64,000 bases of DNA from Phytomonas francai (lineage: Eukaryota > Euglenozoa > Kinetoplastea > Trypanosomatida > Trypanosomatidae). The position numbers were made by a program, and so were the translations under genes. Below are positions 1 to 10,207 of the stretch, one piece after another. How positions within the stretch are numbered: the stretch's first letter is position 1; each line of letters starts with the position of its first letter. The stretch lies in contig MJCC01000020.1 of assembly GCA_001766655.1 (NCBI GenBank), positions 221,483 through 285,482 of the forward strand. Direction: 5' to 3'. Below the pieces are notes generated by a model, which was not told the DNA's origin, ran no database searches, and saw nothing but the letters and a program-made list of their open reading frames with translations.

Positions 1-2
1 CA

Positions 3-3000
3 TCCCAAAGCACTGAGATGCGCACATTAACTGACTTAGTGATGCAGTGCATACGCGATGAGCTACAAGACACCCTTCGCAGGATTCGTTCCGTGAATCC
101 AACAGCATCTTCTCTCCCAAATCTCGAGGAGCTTTCAAAACGAATCAGCCAACAGGTTGCGCAGTCATTGGAGGGGCAATTGCAGTCACATCCAAACCAG
201 GAAGGAGTTATTTCTACGGAGGCTATTGAAGGCAAAATTAGAAGCTACTTTGAGCGTCTAGAGACGTCGCTAAAGTCTACATTTTCGGAGTTCAGCAAGA
301 TCCAACTTGCAGCACAAAGCGGCAGTGCAGCTGCGGCTGTGCAAGCTGGACTTTCCGATGAAGTACGCGATTCTATTTTGAGCACTATTGAGCAATCCGC
401 TCGGCTCCAGCATGAGAATCTCCTTAACGCGCTTGAGGATAGCATCAACACGCACTTTTCCAAGATAGAGCGTAGAGATGGTGAACAGAATGCTTCCGAG
501 GGGATTGATGTGAGGGCACTCGAGGCCTTTATCGAGAGCTCGTTGCATACAGCCACGGATGACATTCGGCACTCTATAGTAGCGGAGATCAAGAAGGCGT
601 TGGGAAAAAAATCACAACAGGCTGATACCACGAATGGGGTCAGCAGCAACGTTTGGCGTGAGGAGATGGAGACGTTTTCATTGGCTATAGACAAGGCGGT
701 AAGAGCCGCGCAGAACGCGTTTACCCGCACCGAGGTTGTGGACGAAGGAGTTCAGGGTCTAGTGAAAGGCCAGGCGGAGATATTGCAGAGCATATTAAAT
801 GTGAAGGAGCTTCTCCAAAAAGAGTTAGATACACACCGTCAACCTGCTAGTGATGATGAATCTTCTACGGTGGATTATCTCACCGAGGCACGTCCTCTCA
901 TCGAGGGCCTCCAGAAGTCCCTTGCAGAGCTCGACGCATCGATGGAGGTTAGACAGGGACATACTGAAGAGCGACTGCTGAGCGTGGCTCAGGTGATCAC
1001 GGAAAGTGTACAGACGGCGGTGGAGGTTCGCACAACCTCTGCCGTAAGCTCTGCCATTTCCACCCTGAATGAGCAGCTGCAGAGGATTTTCGACGTCGTT
1101 CAATCGATCGAAGCAAAGGAGCCGACGCCCCCCCTTCCTCCTCCGGATCCGGTGGATATTTCAGCTGCCGTCGAGGCGGTGCTCGTGCCGAGGATGGAGG
1201 CGCTTGTCGCGCAGTTGGAGGCCGCTCTCGCATCGAGAGAGGAGCCCGATAAAATGGCGCACTTGGCCAACAGCATTTCCGAAGCTGTGATCGCGGTAGT
1301 CAAGGAGGAGCACCGCCGCCGAGAAGAGCAGGCCGCGAACGCGCCGCCGCCGTCTAACCGTGATGACAACTTGACGGAAAGCTTGAATCTGCTCCGGGCC
1401 GATCTGGTTACGACCGTGGAGCGGGAGATGGGCAAAACACACGAGGTCAACCTCACTCCGATGTACCAATACATTGATAGTATACTCGTATTTCTTAAGG
1501 ACTCCTTTGCTACACATGAGACCAGCCTAGATCGAAAAATCGAAGAGCTTTCGAAAAACTTGTCGACTATGGTGATGGATGCCATCGCGTCCCAGGCCCA
1601 GGAGCAGTGGGAAAAAACACGTCCACAGGGGCCGTCGACGGTATCCGTGTCTGAGTTCAGTCCGGAGGCTACCGAGGCTCTGCGCGCGGTTGCGCACGAG
1701 GGGGCCGCCCGTTCAGAGGCGACGGCAAAGGCGTTGGGTGAGCGCATGGGCGAGCTGGCGACCACCGACGACCTGAAGGGCTTTTTAAGCCAGGTTGAGG
1801 CTTCGCTAACCGAGACTGTGGCGCCTCTTTCCGCATTGCTGTCTTCTCAGAGCGCGAACGACGCGAATATCACCTCAACGATCACGGATACCGCCGCGAC
1901 GCTCCGTAGCCAGCTCAGCTCCGTTGAGGATTCGATATCACGGCTCGGCGTGCAGCATCACGACGACGTCGCCTCCAGCCTAAAGAATTTGCTTCAGGCG
2001 GTTGATATGAAGTCCGTGAAGGAGGGCTTGGCGAACATTCAGAGCGCCCTTACCGAGCAGGCCGCCAGTTTAGAGTCTCTCCGGCAATCGGCGAGCCGCT
2101 CTGCTGATGGGGGGCATGGTGTCGAGAAACCCGATTCTGTTGAAATACCTCAGAGGTCTCTTGATTTCCAGGCGCATGTTGAGAGCCAGATTGAAGACAT
2201 CAAGAAACTCCTGGAAAAGATTGATCAGTCAAACCAACATGAGGTACTCACAGTTGTGCAGCAGATACAGCAAAATGTCGAGGAACTACGTGCGATGAAT
2301 CAGAAAGATGAAGAACAACCGGAGGATCCAAGTGCTTCGGTTGAGGTAGCACCCAGCAATGAAGCTACTGAGGATGCGGAAAGCTACGAAGATGTTCGCG
2401 CAATCGTCAAGGAGTCGGTGAGCGAAGTTCTGAAACGGGAGTTAGTGTCCTTTTCCCAGAATATTCAACAGGATTTGGCAAGTCTAACAGCTAGCAAAGA
2501 GTCGACTAAACGAGAGCTTCTTACCTCCATTGAAAGGGTTACAAACCTGTTGGACGAACAAAAAGCCATTCAGTTAAGTGCTTCACCTATGCTCAAGAAG
2601 GACGAGATAGAGTCGATGATTTATTTCCACACCGAAAATATCAAGCAAATGCTGGAGACGCACTCTACAAAATTGCTTCACGGCCTATCAGAGAACATCA
2701 CTGTGGGAGGGGATTCCGTTTACACGCAGATCAGCGACACTATAAAGAACACTCAGGAGGCCTACGAAAGGAAGATGTATGAGGGTATAGAGAAGAGTAT
2801 GGGTAAGCAGACAGAGGAGTTGCAGGGTCTTGTGGTTGATCAGCTCAATAGAGCTCTGAATTCAGTAAAATCAAGCACAACGCCCACAATTGATCCCCAA
2901 AGCGTTGCGAAACAAGTCGTCGAACTTTTAGAGGAGCAAGACAAATTGAAAAATGCGGTCCCTGACATAGCGCAAGACATTGTTGATCAAAAGGTGCGTG

Positions 3001-3257
3001 TAATGCTCGAGAGTCGTGAGACATCACCATCTTATGTACAACCCCCGCTGTGGTGGCTTCCACTCATGATCCTTTCATTGTGTCTAGCAATTGTTCTGTG
3101 CGCATACTACCTCTTTGCATGCTTTCTCTTGGCTTTTGTGCCCGTCCCCGATCAGTGCCCTCCAGGTCGTTTAGGGGCTTCTGACTCCTTTCGCCTTTAT
3201 AATCTCAGAGCACAGGAGGCTAAGCGTGGTCGACGAGTAGTTGATCAAGTCCTATGA
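3..3257 (+). CDS. Coiled-coil protein with C-terminal membrane anchor (5' partial)
   Basis: I do not recognise a family. The first ATG in the window is at 18, but the frame is already open to the left edge, so the gene is probably 5'-truncated by the window. About 1,000 residues are Glu/Gln/Lys/Ser-rich, with many Leu/Ile heptads and almost no Gly or Cys, as in long coiled coils. A Pro-rich patch lies around residues 370-380. Near the C-terminus, after PPLWWLP, there is one strong hydrophobic helix of about 25 residues (roughly 1017-1041), followed by a short basic tail. This suggests a tail-anchored or single-pass fibrous protein on a cytoplasmic membrane face, but the location is inference. 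The stop is a tandem TGA TGA (3255-3260). The stretch around 1090-1400 is more GC-rich than the rest. Confidence 0.8.
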   Translation, partial: SQSTEMRTLTDLVMQCIRDELQDTLRRIRSVNPTASSLPNLEELSKRISQQVAQSLEGQLQSHPNQEGVISTEAIEGKIRSYFERLETSLKSTFSEFSKIQLAAQSGSAAAAVQAGLSDEVRDSILSTIEQSARLQHENLLNALEDSINTHFSKIERRDGEQNASEGIDVRALEAFIESSLHTATDDIRHSIVAEIKKALGKKSQQADTTNGVSSNVWREEMETFSLAIDKAVRAAQNAFTRTEVVDEGVQGLVKGQAEILQSILNVKELLQKELDTHRQPASDDESSTVDYLTEARPLIEGLQKSLAELDASMEVRQGHTEERLLSVAQVITESVQTAVEVRTTSAVSSAISTLNEQLQRIFDVVQSIEAKEPTPPLPPPDPVDISAAVEAVLVPRMEALVAQLEAALASREEPDKMAHLANSISEAVIAVVKEEHRRREEQAANAPPPSNRDDNLTESLNLLRADLVTTVEREMGKTHEVNLTPMYQYIDSILVFLKDSFATHETSLDRKIEELSKNLSTMVMDAIASQAQEQWEKTRPQGPSTVSVSEFSPEATEALRAVAHEGAARSEATAKALGERMGELATTDDLKGFLSQVEASLTETVAPLSALLSSQSANDANITSTITDTAATLRSQLSSVEDSISRLGVQHHDDVASSLKNLLQAVDMKSVKEGLANIQSALTEQAASLESLRQSASRSADGGHGVEKPDSVEIPQRSLDFQAHVESQIEDIKKLLEKIDQSNQHEVLTVVQQIQQNVEELRAMNQKDEEQPEDPSASVEVAPSNEATEDAESYEDVRAIVKESVSEVLKRELVSFSQNIQQDLASLTASKESTKRELLTSIERVTNLLDEQKAIQLSASPMLKKDEIESMIYFHTENIKQMLETHSTKLLHGLSENITVGGDSVYTQISDTIKNTQEAYERKMYEGIEKSMGKQTEELQGLVVDQLNRALNSVKSSTTPTIDPQSVAKQVVELLEEQDKLKNAVPDIAQDIVDQKVRVMLESRETSPSYVQPPLWWLPLMILSLCLAIVLCAYYLFACFLLAFVPVPDQCPPGRLGASDSFRLYNLRAQEAKRGRRVVDQVL

Positions 3258-3260
3258 TGA

Positions 3261-4200
3261 AAATGTCGCATTCAAAAAGTCGTCTTTTGCGTTTGAAGAT
3301 AACACGCGACCAGGGAAAGTGGGAAGGTAAGTGATTACGGTTCGAGACGTTGTACCTTTTTTTTGAGGCCCATAAGACCTTTTTTTTGGCTACCTTTTTT
3401 TTTTTTTGAACCCTTCTATACGCATGCATAGTGGGTATTTTGCATTAGGGAAGAGCTTCTTTACCCCCTCTCCCCCCCCCCCTGATGTCGACACCCCTTT
3501 CTTGTACGTTTCATAGTTTCCAATCTAACATTTTGCCATATATCGAGCATTACAAGGGTATTAAAGCTTATATATCAACCTATATTTTAGGTGCAACGGC
3601 ACGACACTTTCGTTTTGAATTTATTTTTATTTATTGGGGGGTAGGGTGGCGGCATCTGTACTATTTGATAGCATGTTATTTTTCTTTAGAAGTAGATTAT
3701 ACAGCTCTTTTTCCTTTTCTTCTTGGGTTTATTTACAACGATGAAGATATACATAGACAGGCTTTCTAGTCTGATTTTTAGACCTGGTATGATCAACTTC
3801 ATTTCCCGTTTTTCGTAATGGACACACGGTTACCTATCATAGAGCTTTTTTTATTCAACTGTGGAACGTTTCGGCTTTGTTATCTTTTTAGTTTGTTGTG
3901 GTTGTCTAGGATAGACCTTTGCTTCCTTCCACAAAATTCCACTCCGTTTCCCGATATCCTTCTTTCTTATTTTACGTATCGTTTGCAAACTGGTAACTGA
4001 TGTTACTTGCGTCATAGGTGCACTAATAAGTTTCCTTTAGATTAGAAACAACGGCACAAACACGCGTCGTTGGTGGAAAAGATAGGTGAAACACAAGGCA
4101 AACCATACATTTAGAAAAAAAAGGGCGTAAAGCGTTCAGCTATCTCTATAAGCCGTCTTCACTTATTAAGCTTTTTTTCCTTCCTTGAACGTTTCGGTTA
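3261..4200. other. AT-rich intergenic region
   Basis: T-rich sequence with several poly-T runs (around 3355-3410) and a C run near 3472-3482. Short open frames at 3485-3769 and 3818-4000 are low-complexity and Phe/Tyr/Leu-rich, as expected from T-rich DNA, and do not look coding. No RNA gene is recognised. It probably holds the 3' UTR of the upstream gene and the 5' leader of the next. Confidence 0.6.
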
Positions 4201-4232
4201 TTGTTTTCTGTTTTTTTTTTTAACACGTGTAG
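4201..4232 (+). promoter_or_regulatory. Predicted trans-splice acceptor of the SAS-4-like gene
   Basis: A poly-T tract (4201-4221) is followed by the first AG at 4231-4232. This leaves a 5' UTR of about 38 nt before the ATG at 4270. A second AG (4259-4260) is possible. The prediction rests on the known kinetoplastid rule of a pyrimidine tract followed by the first AG. Confidence 0.45.
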
Positions 4233-4269
4233 TTCATTACGGTCATCTTTATTTTTATAGCCAAAGGAA

Positions 4270-6426
4270 ATGCCCAGGGTATCCGTTGCCTCTGTGAAGA
4301 AGCCAACCCCCGCCTTGGCGACCTTTAAATTCCTCCGGCGTGACGAAGGCCGGCTCTCTTACTCACAGAATGCCCCGGAGACCCTGTCTTCGAAGGGCGC
4401 CGAGGCGTCTCGTGCGGATCGCGAGCGGCGCGACTCGAAGTCGCTGCGGGAGGCCATCGCCTACGATATGCGCAACGCCAGGAGCCACGACCCCCTCGGC
4501 GAGATCGTCGTGGCCGTCCCGAAGAAGGCCGTCCCGCCGGGCCGGGGGGGCGAGTCCCCGGCGGCGAGGCCGCCGGACCCCCCGCGGCGCGTGCCCTCGC
4601 GGGGGGCGTCGAGCCGTCGCCCGGCGTGGGTCGACCCCGAGCTCCCGGCGCGCCGCGTGGAGTCCTTCGACGACGGCCCCGAGGACGTTCCCCCGCTGGG
4701 CCCCTCGGACGGCATCGACGCGCCCTCCCCGCCGCTCTTTTTTGCCGAGCGCGGGCCGTACAACGGGGCCCCCCTCCGCCGGACGTCCAGCGTCGCTCCG
4801 CACCACGTCGACCCCGCGTACGCCGAGTACGACCGCAATTACTTCCGCAGGTCCCCGCAGCTCGCGCGCGAGCACGACCTGCTGTGGCCGAGCCGCGGCC
4901 ACGGCGACGAGGCCCTGGTGCTCGAGCTCGAGCAGGAGATTCGTGCGGTGAAGGAGGAGCGCGCGCGGTACCGCTACGCGAAGAGCCAGCTCGATCGCGA
5001 GAGGCAGCGATTCGAGACCTACAAGTTGGATGCCCAGCAGCAACTCGATGACGAGCGGGCAAACTTGGCCGCCCTCCGCGCGCAGGATCAGCGCGAGGCC
5101 CGCAAGGAGGTCCATTCCATTGATGAGCGGTACAAGAATGCCACCTCAGTCCTGTCGGTAGAGCGTGAGACCAATAAACGGCTTGTCCAGGAGAACGAGG
5201 TGTTGCATGCGCAGCTCGAGGAGCTTACCTCCACCATGCGAGAATCTCAGGCGGCTCACCGAGCTGAGGTTGCGCGCATGCGCAGGGACATCGATTCGCT
5301 TACACGTCGCAATTCTGAGTTGTTGGCAATGGCGAAGGAAAAGCAGATCCACAATTTAGTGATGCCCTCTGGCAAACCGAAACCGATCGCGGCCATCGGT
5401 GCTCGGAGCCCCACCACTCGGAAAGGTGACTCGGAAAGCAATACCATCGGCTTCGTTTCTGCGGAACCCCCCAAAAGATCCATCCACACACCAACCACCG
5501 CCAAAGGTGAAAGGGTGGGAAAGGAGAAGGAAGAAAAAGAACAAGAAGAAGACGAAGAGGAGGAGGAGGGAGAGGAGGGGGAGGAGGAGGAGGAGGAGGA
5601 GAAGGGGGGGGGCAACAGCTCCTCCCACAGCAACGGTGCTCCCGCGAAGCCAGCCTATAACGTAGTCTTTGATTTTACCCCACAAACCCCGAACACCGCC
5701 GCCCGGCAGCGGCGGGCTAAGGCCGTGGAGGAGCGCATGCAGCGCGAGGAGGAGGAGCGGCAGCAGCGTCGCCTGCTGCGTGAGCAGGAGGAGGCTGCCG
5801 CGGCGCGTACGGCGCAGGAGACGCGCGCAAGCTCCCTAAACAAGAGGCAAAGCGAACGCCCAGAGGACGCCCTAAGGGAGCGCAAAGCCACCCATCACCC
5901 CTTGCGCACCCCTCGTGTAGTGGGACGTGGCAAAAGCACCCCCGCGGCTAAACCAGTGGCCATCCCGCTGAAGCTGAAACCCCACATTCCTACCAGGAGG
6001 GAACTTCTTCAGGAGTTGGAGCCGGCGCCCGAGGAGAATTATCCGGATGACGAGATCCTCTCCGAGACGACGCAGGCCGGGAGTCCGAACAAGCGCGAGG
6101 TGAGCTACCGCAGCGGGAAGAAGGAAATCCATTACGCGAATGGCACGGTCAAGGTGGTATTGCCTTCCCAGCATGTCATACTGCACTTCACGAATGGTGA
6201 CACAAAGTGTACCTACCCGTCTGGGAAAAGCACTTATTGGTACGATAGTGCGCAGACGACGCACACTCAACTTCCCACAGGCGTGCAGCTCTTTGAGTTC
6301 TGCGCCACTGGGCAAAGCGAGCGGCACATGCCAGATGGCACCAGGGAAATAGTCTACCCCGATGGCGTCTATAAGATCGTTCACGCGGATGGATCCGACG
6401 AGACATACCTTCCAGATGAATCCTAG
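4270..6426 (+). CDS. SAS-4/CPAP-like centriolar protein with TCP10 C-terminal domain
   Basis: 718 aa. The C-terminal part (about residues 608-716) is a run of short beta-repeats rich in G, Y and T, such as KEIHYANGTVKVVLPSQH and DGTREIVYPDGVYKIVHADG. This is the pattern of the TCP10/G-box domain of CPAP/CENPJ/SAS-4, which in that family binds STIL/Ana2-type partners during centriole assembly. Residues about 215-360 form a coiled coil. Residues about 419-447 are an almost pure Glu/Asp run encoded by GAG/GAA repeats, and residues about 480-520 are Arg/Glu/Gln-rich. The N-terminal 200 residues are Pro/Arg/Ala-rich, probably disordered, and encoded by very GC-rich DNA unlike the flanks. A role at the basal body or flagellum attachment zone is inferred from the family. 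The ATG at 4270 follows a pyrimidine tract and AG. Confidence 0.8.
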   Translation: MPRVSVASVKKPTPALATFKFLRRDEGRLSYSQNAPETLSSKGAEASRADRERRDSKSLREAIAYDMRNARSHDPLGEIVVAVPKKAVPPGRGGESPAARPPDPPRRVPSRGASSRRPAWVDPELPARRVESFDDGPEDVPPLGPSDGIDAPSPPLFFAERGPYNGAPLRRTSSVAPHHVDPAYAEYDRNYFRRSPQLAREHDLLWPSRGHGDEALVLELEQEIRAVKEERARYRYAKSQLDRERQRFETYKLDAQQQLDDERANLAALRAQDQREARKEVHSIDERYKNATSVLSVERETNKRLVQENEVLHAQLEELTSTMRESQAAHRAEVARMRRDIDSLTRRNSELLAMAKEKQIHNLVMPSGKPKPIAAIGARSPTTRKGDSESNTIGFVSAEPPKRSIHTPTTAKGERVGKEKEEKEQEEDEEEEEGEEGEEEEEEEKGGGNSSSHSNGAPAKPAYNVVFDFTPQTPNTAARQRRAKAVEERMQREEEERQQRRLLREQEEAAAARTAQETRASSLNKRQSERPEDALRERKATHHPLRTPRVVGRGKSTPAAKPVAIPLKLKPHIPTRRELLQELEPAPEENYPDDEILSETTQAGSPNKREVSYRSGKKEIHYANGTVKVVLPSQHVILHFTNGDTKCTYPSGKSTYWYDSAQTTHTQLPTGVQLFEFCATGQSERHMPDGTREIVYPDGVYKIVHADGSDETYLPDES

Positions 6427-7650
6427 TTGAGTAGCAAGACAATTATACTCACGCATTCGAATTGAGGGGCGATTGGTACACTTGGCTCCTCTTTCTTTCT
6501 CTTTTGTTATCTTCGTTCCTTCAGTTAACTGTTTATGAACAGACTTGTTGCTAAGACGGCACATTTACGTATGGGTGTATGAGAAGAAGGGGACGTCTTG
6601 AATATTATTATTTTCAAGACGTGTCATTGCTGATAATGTTTCCAAATTCCAAGCTTTTAAGTGCCACTCAGCCCTTTGCAAATACAATACTATCGCGTAC
6701 CTCTCCTTCGGTATCCTTTATTTTATAGGTTCAACTTCCCAAGTGGTATGGGCTCTCTTTTTCGTGTAAATATGGGAGCAAAGCACTATTCAGTTTAGAC
6801 CCTTTTCGCCCATGCACGCTTCTCTTTTGTTTGTACCTTAAACTTTTTTAGTTTGCTTTTTTTTTTTTTTGCGCTTTAAATACATCTCCTTTAGCAGATA
6901 GATATCTTCTTAGAGTGTAGATGAGTAATGAGAAGCTTCGTTTTGTGTTCAGAAAAGTGTCCTTGATATTCATCGCTTGCCATGAGGGTAATGGAGATTT
7001 TTAGATTCATCATAAGAATGGGTTTAAACTTTTTTTTCTTTTTTCATTGATTGCTACTACGAGGAGCATACAAGGGCAACTATAATTTATTTTAGTAATT
7101 TGTTCCAAATCTGTCTTATGTATGAGCCAACAGGAAGGTGTACGTATAATAAGGCGCGTTTAATAGAAGGACAAATAAAGAAAAGTAGCATCCAAGGACA
7201 CAACATTTGTAAAATGGGATACGCAGGATGGAGTTTTTGTGGCATTTAAAGACTTTAGATGATTTAGTACTTTTTTTTTTTTTAGAGAGTGGGAGAGTGA
7301 GAGCGCGCGTCTTTCTTGTGGTCTGGTTGCTTTGTTTTTGTTTTTCACCTCATTTTCGTTTTCTATTTTTTTTTTTAGGAAACGTTTAGTGAGCGTAATA
7401 ATGGGGGCACAGTTTCTATTATTTAGCTGGTTTCCGGTTATTATTTTGGATTGGACTCCTTTCGTTCATGATGACCTGCAATTATTCAGCTATAGATAAA
7501 TGGTCTTCTTTTAAAAAAATTAATTGCACCCACATTTGAGATACAAGGCCAAAATCGCTTGGATTCCCCCCTCCTTGTTTTCATTTTTTCCCCGTGTTAC
7601 TATGTGTCTCTCCCTTATAGCTTTGCATGTTCACTGCTTCCGCCAAAGAC
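6427..7650. other. AT-rich intergenic region
   Basis: T-rich spacer with poly-T runs near 6855, 7270 and 7366. No open frame of coding character and no RNA gene was recognised. A lone ATGATGA at 7467 resembles a snoRNA C box, but it has no CTGA or closing stem downstream. Confidence 0.6.
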
Positions 7651-7689
7651 TTTTTCCCTTTTTATTTTACTTCCCTAATAAAATTTCAG
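7651..7689 (+). promoter_or_regulatory. Predicted trans-splice acceptor of the UEV gene
   Basis: A pyrimidine tract (7651-7675) is followed by TTTCAG, with the AG at 7688-7689. This gives a 5' UTR of about 83 nt to the ATG at 7773. Confidence 0.4.
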
Positions 7690-7772
7690 AAATCAAGAAT
7701 TCTAGCACTCTCCGTTAAGTTATTACAGTGAAAAGTACAAAGAAAGCTCTCCCCTTAAATACAGTAAACATC

Positions 7773-8189
7773 ATGGTTGAGGTCCCACGCAACTTTCGAC
7801 TTTTAGAGGAGCTGGAGGCGGGTGAAAAGGGCACTGGGCTAAACCAAAATGTTTCAGTCGGTTTGCGCGATACAGACGACATTTATTTCCATAACTGGAA
7901 TGGAACGATAGTCGGACCTCCCGGCACGACCTTTGAGTACCGCATTCTCTTGCTAGAGATCTACTGCGACGAGATGTATCCCAAGGCTCCACCGCATATT
8001 CGTTTTGTGAGCAAAGTAAACCTGCCATGCGTCGATCCCAACGGTACTGTGAATCCGAGCAAGTTTCACCTCTTCCGCAACTGGGATCGACGCACAACGA
8101 TGGAGATGTGCCTTGCGGAGCTACGTAAAGAGATGCAGCAACCTGCAAATCGAAAACTTCCACAACCAGAAGAGGGCTCTGTCTACTAG
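7773..8189 (+). CDS. Ubiquitin-conjugating E2 variant (Mms2/UEV1-like)
   Basis: 138 aa, the usual length of Mms2/UEV proteins. It shows the UBC fold landmarks: N-terminal PRNFRLLEELEAGEKG, WNGTIVGPPGTTFEYRI, YPKAPPHIRFVSK, and C-terminal RKLPQPEEGSVY, which closely matches the Mms2 tail. The active-site region lacks the HPN..C motif of catalytic E2s, so this is an inactive variant. In the family, UEVs pair with Ubc13 to build Lys63-linked ubiquitin chains for DNA-damage tolerance and signalling. No Ubc13 gene is in this window. The frame is open further upstream, but 7728 is a GTG and the first ATG is at 7773, where family similarity begins. Confidence 0.92.
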   Translation: MVEVPRNFRLLEELEAGEKGTGLNQNVSVGLRDTDDIYFHNWNGTIVGPPGTTFEYRILLLEIYCDEMYPKAPPHIRFVSKVNLPCVDPNGTVNPSKFHLFRNWDRRTTMEMCLAELRKEMQQPANRKLPQPEEGSVY

Positions 8190-8665
8190 CTCTTACCCAA
8201 CTAAGGTTTGGACTTTAGCGTTCGGGAAGAGTGAGGGTGAAGAGGTGAGGGGGACTTTAAGTCTTTAGTCTCGGGATTAGTTGGTATTGCGAGAACGATA
8301 GCTTTGGGAGCTAAAGGGGAGGGAGGATTCTGTTTAGCACCGCTGAGACTAATTATTTTACGCGTATACAGAATGTGTGGTGAATATGTAAGAATGGTAA
8401 TGGCTCAAAACAGCATTGTGTTTGAGAGAGATAGACTATTTCTTCTCTATTTACTGCACATGTAGAAAACTTCAGCTAGTTTTCACGTATATACTTTTCT
8501 AATTATATTTTATTGTAGATGTCTTAAGAATGGAAACTTTGGCGTATATTCTTGAGCATTTTTTTTTGTGGTATTAATACTTTCTCAGCTAATTAGAAAT
8601 TGGATGTGATTGATCTGTGTCGATGTGTTTTTTTATATAAAAGCGAAAGCTAACTGGCGTGTTTG

Positions 8666-8684
8666 TGGTGGTGGTGGTGGTGGT
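8666..8684. repeat. (GTG)n microsatellite
   Basis: About six tandem GTG units in non-coding DNA. Confidence 0.8.
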
Positions 8685-9136
8685 CGTAGATGTTTGTCTT
8701 GTGAAAGTTGTGTTGCTTGATTGCCATTTTTTTTTAGTCTCAGAAATAAGGATTCTCCGTTTTTCATTTTAAAAATGCCCTACTCTCCATTTTCCTTCCC
8801 TTTCCCCTTTTCTTAAGATTCAAAATAACTAACCATATTAAACAAAATCCTCATATTTCACATGACTTATAAAGTAGTATTTAGAAATATTTTTCGTATT
8901 TGTGAAGAATTGCTCTAATAGTTTTTACGAAAATTATGAAATAATTACATTAATTAAAAGGCTTTTTAGAATGCCCTCTGTCTTAAGAAAAGCTCTTGCA
9001 ACCGTTCATTAAAAAAAAATTTCTATTTTGCAGAACATATTGCCTTTTCAAATATTTATAGCGATATTTTGTACAATTGCATCTCATTTCATCTATAAAG
9101 ATTTAACCATTATTCTTAAGAACCCCTATTCTAGAT

Positions 9137-9158
9137 TATATATATATATATATATATA
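9137..9158. repeat. (TA)11 microsatellite
   Basis: Uninterrupted TA dinucleotide run in an intergenic region. Confidence 0.9.
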
Positions 9159-10090
9159 ATTTCACTGTAGAACATCTTTTTAAATATCACTTCTATCTTT
9201 TCAGAGGCGCACAAACCAAAATTTTTATTGCCGCACAATCTGTCCAGACATTCAGGGTATAACCCAAGACGTTTAAATCCCTTTTGCAGACACAATAAAC
9301 ACGTAATTAGTTTTATTGTATTGCTGATGAGAGCCTTTGCAAGGATGGAGTGGCGTGGCGTTAGAGTTTTCACACCAGTTATTTCCACTATTGGAGTGGC
9401 TGAGCCTCAGAAATGTGCTTTTGAAGGGCCCATTATGGGTCTTGCTCATTGAAATCTATATAGGATGGGGCATTTTTGTAGAATAGGATAACAAAGTGAA
9501 ATGAATGCACATTTAATGAACCTGAATGCTGGCATTAAACACAGTGCATAGTCGTAGATTCCGTTTTTCTAATTATTCTTTTATTTTATTGTTTCTTGAC
9601 GCTTCAGCGCGTGTGCACTGCAGGATGTTTTCGATATAATTATGTCTTTTACTAACGTTTGTATTGGGATATATGGTTGCTTCTTTGATACCAAAGGAGC
9701 GTTTTTGTCCAAAATAACCAATCTCTTTTTCTTCCTAAACTTTCCACTTTTCTAACTTGTAGTAGCGTTTTCTTCATTTGGCGAACAAATGAGGAGGAAT
9801 CTGGACTTGAAACACATTATAATATCAAATATGTTTCTTTTATATTACACGGGATCAACAGAAAGGCCTTGTGTAGCATAAAGACATTCTTGATCAATTT
9901 AATTATGATGTCTAATTCATTTTTACTTATGTGCAGCATACATTCTTCATTATCCTTCGTCGCTTCTCTGTGCCTTGAGGGTCTATCAAATATCTCACTT
10001 TATATGATGGTATTGTATTTTTATTTTTCCTTGAAAATTCTTCAACCCGTATAATTTACCCATACTCTAATTTCTCACAAAAAATTCTAC

Positions 10091-10115
10091 TTCTCACCTT
10101 TTTTTTTTTCTGGAG
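10091..10115 (+). promoter_or_regulatory. Predicted trans-splice acceptor of the Rag GTPase gene
   Basis: A CTTCTCACC plus T-run tract is followed by the first AG at 10114-10115, about 93 nt before the ATG at 10208. A second pyrimidine tract (about 10155-10190) lies closer to the ATG, but no AG separates it from the start. Confidence 0.35.
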
Positions 10116-10207
10116 AGGCATTCAATCCTATAGCACAACGCGGCGGGAGATCTCCGTTTCCGTTTAAATTTCTGTTTTTCTTGTTTTCTTATATCAACCT
10201 TAAAAAA

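Larger units (their letters stand above)
8190..10090. other. Long AT-rich intergenic region
   Basis: About 2 kb with no convincing gene. It contains a GGT-type trinucleotide run near 8666-8684, a (TA)11 run at 9137-9158, many poly-T tracts, and small open frames (9228-9452, 9869-10054) without coding character. It probably holds UTRs and spacer. Confidence 0.55.

Noticed and set aside
4325..5115. Long open frames on the minus strand and in other + frames across the GC-rich part of the SAS-4-like gene
   Set aside because: They are Arg/Ala/Pro/Gly-rich shadows caused by high GC. The + frame has the coiled coil and the TCP10 domain.
5256..5685. Minus-strand open frames with poly-Ser or poly-Leu
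   Set aside because: They are the antisense of the GAG/GAA poly-Glu run.
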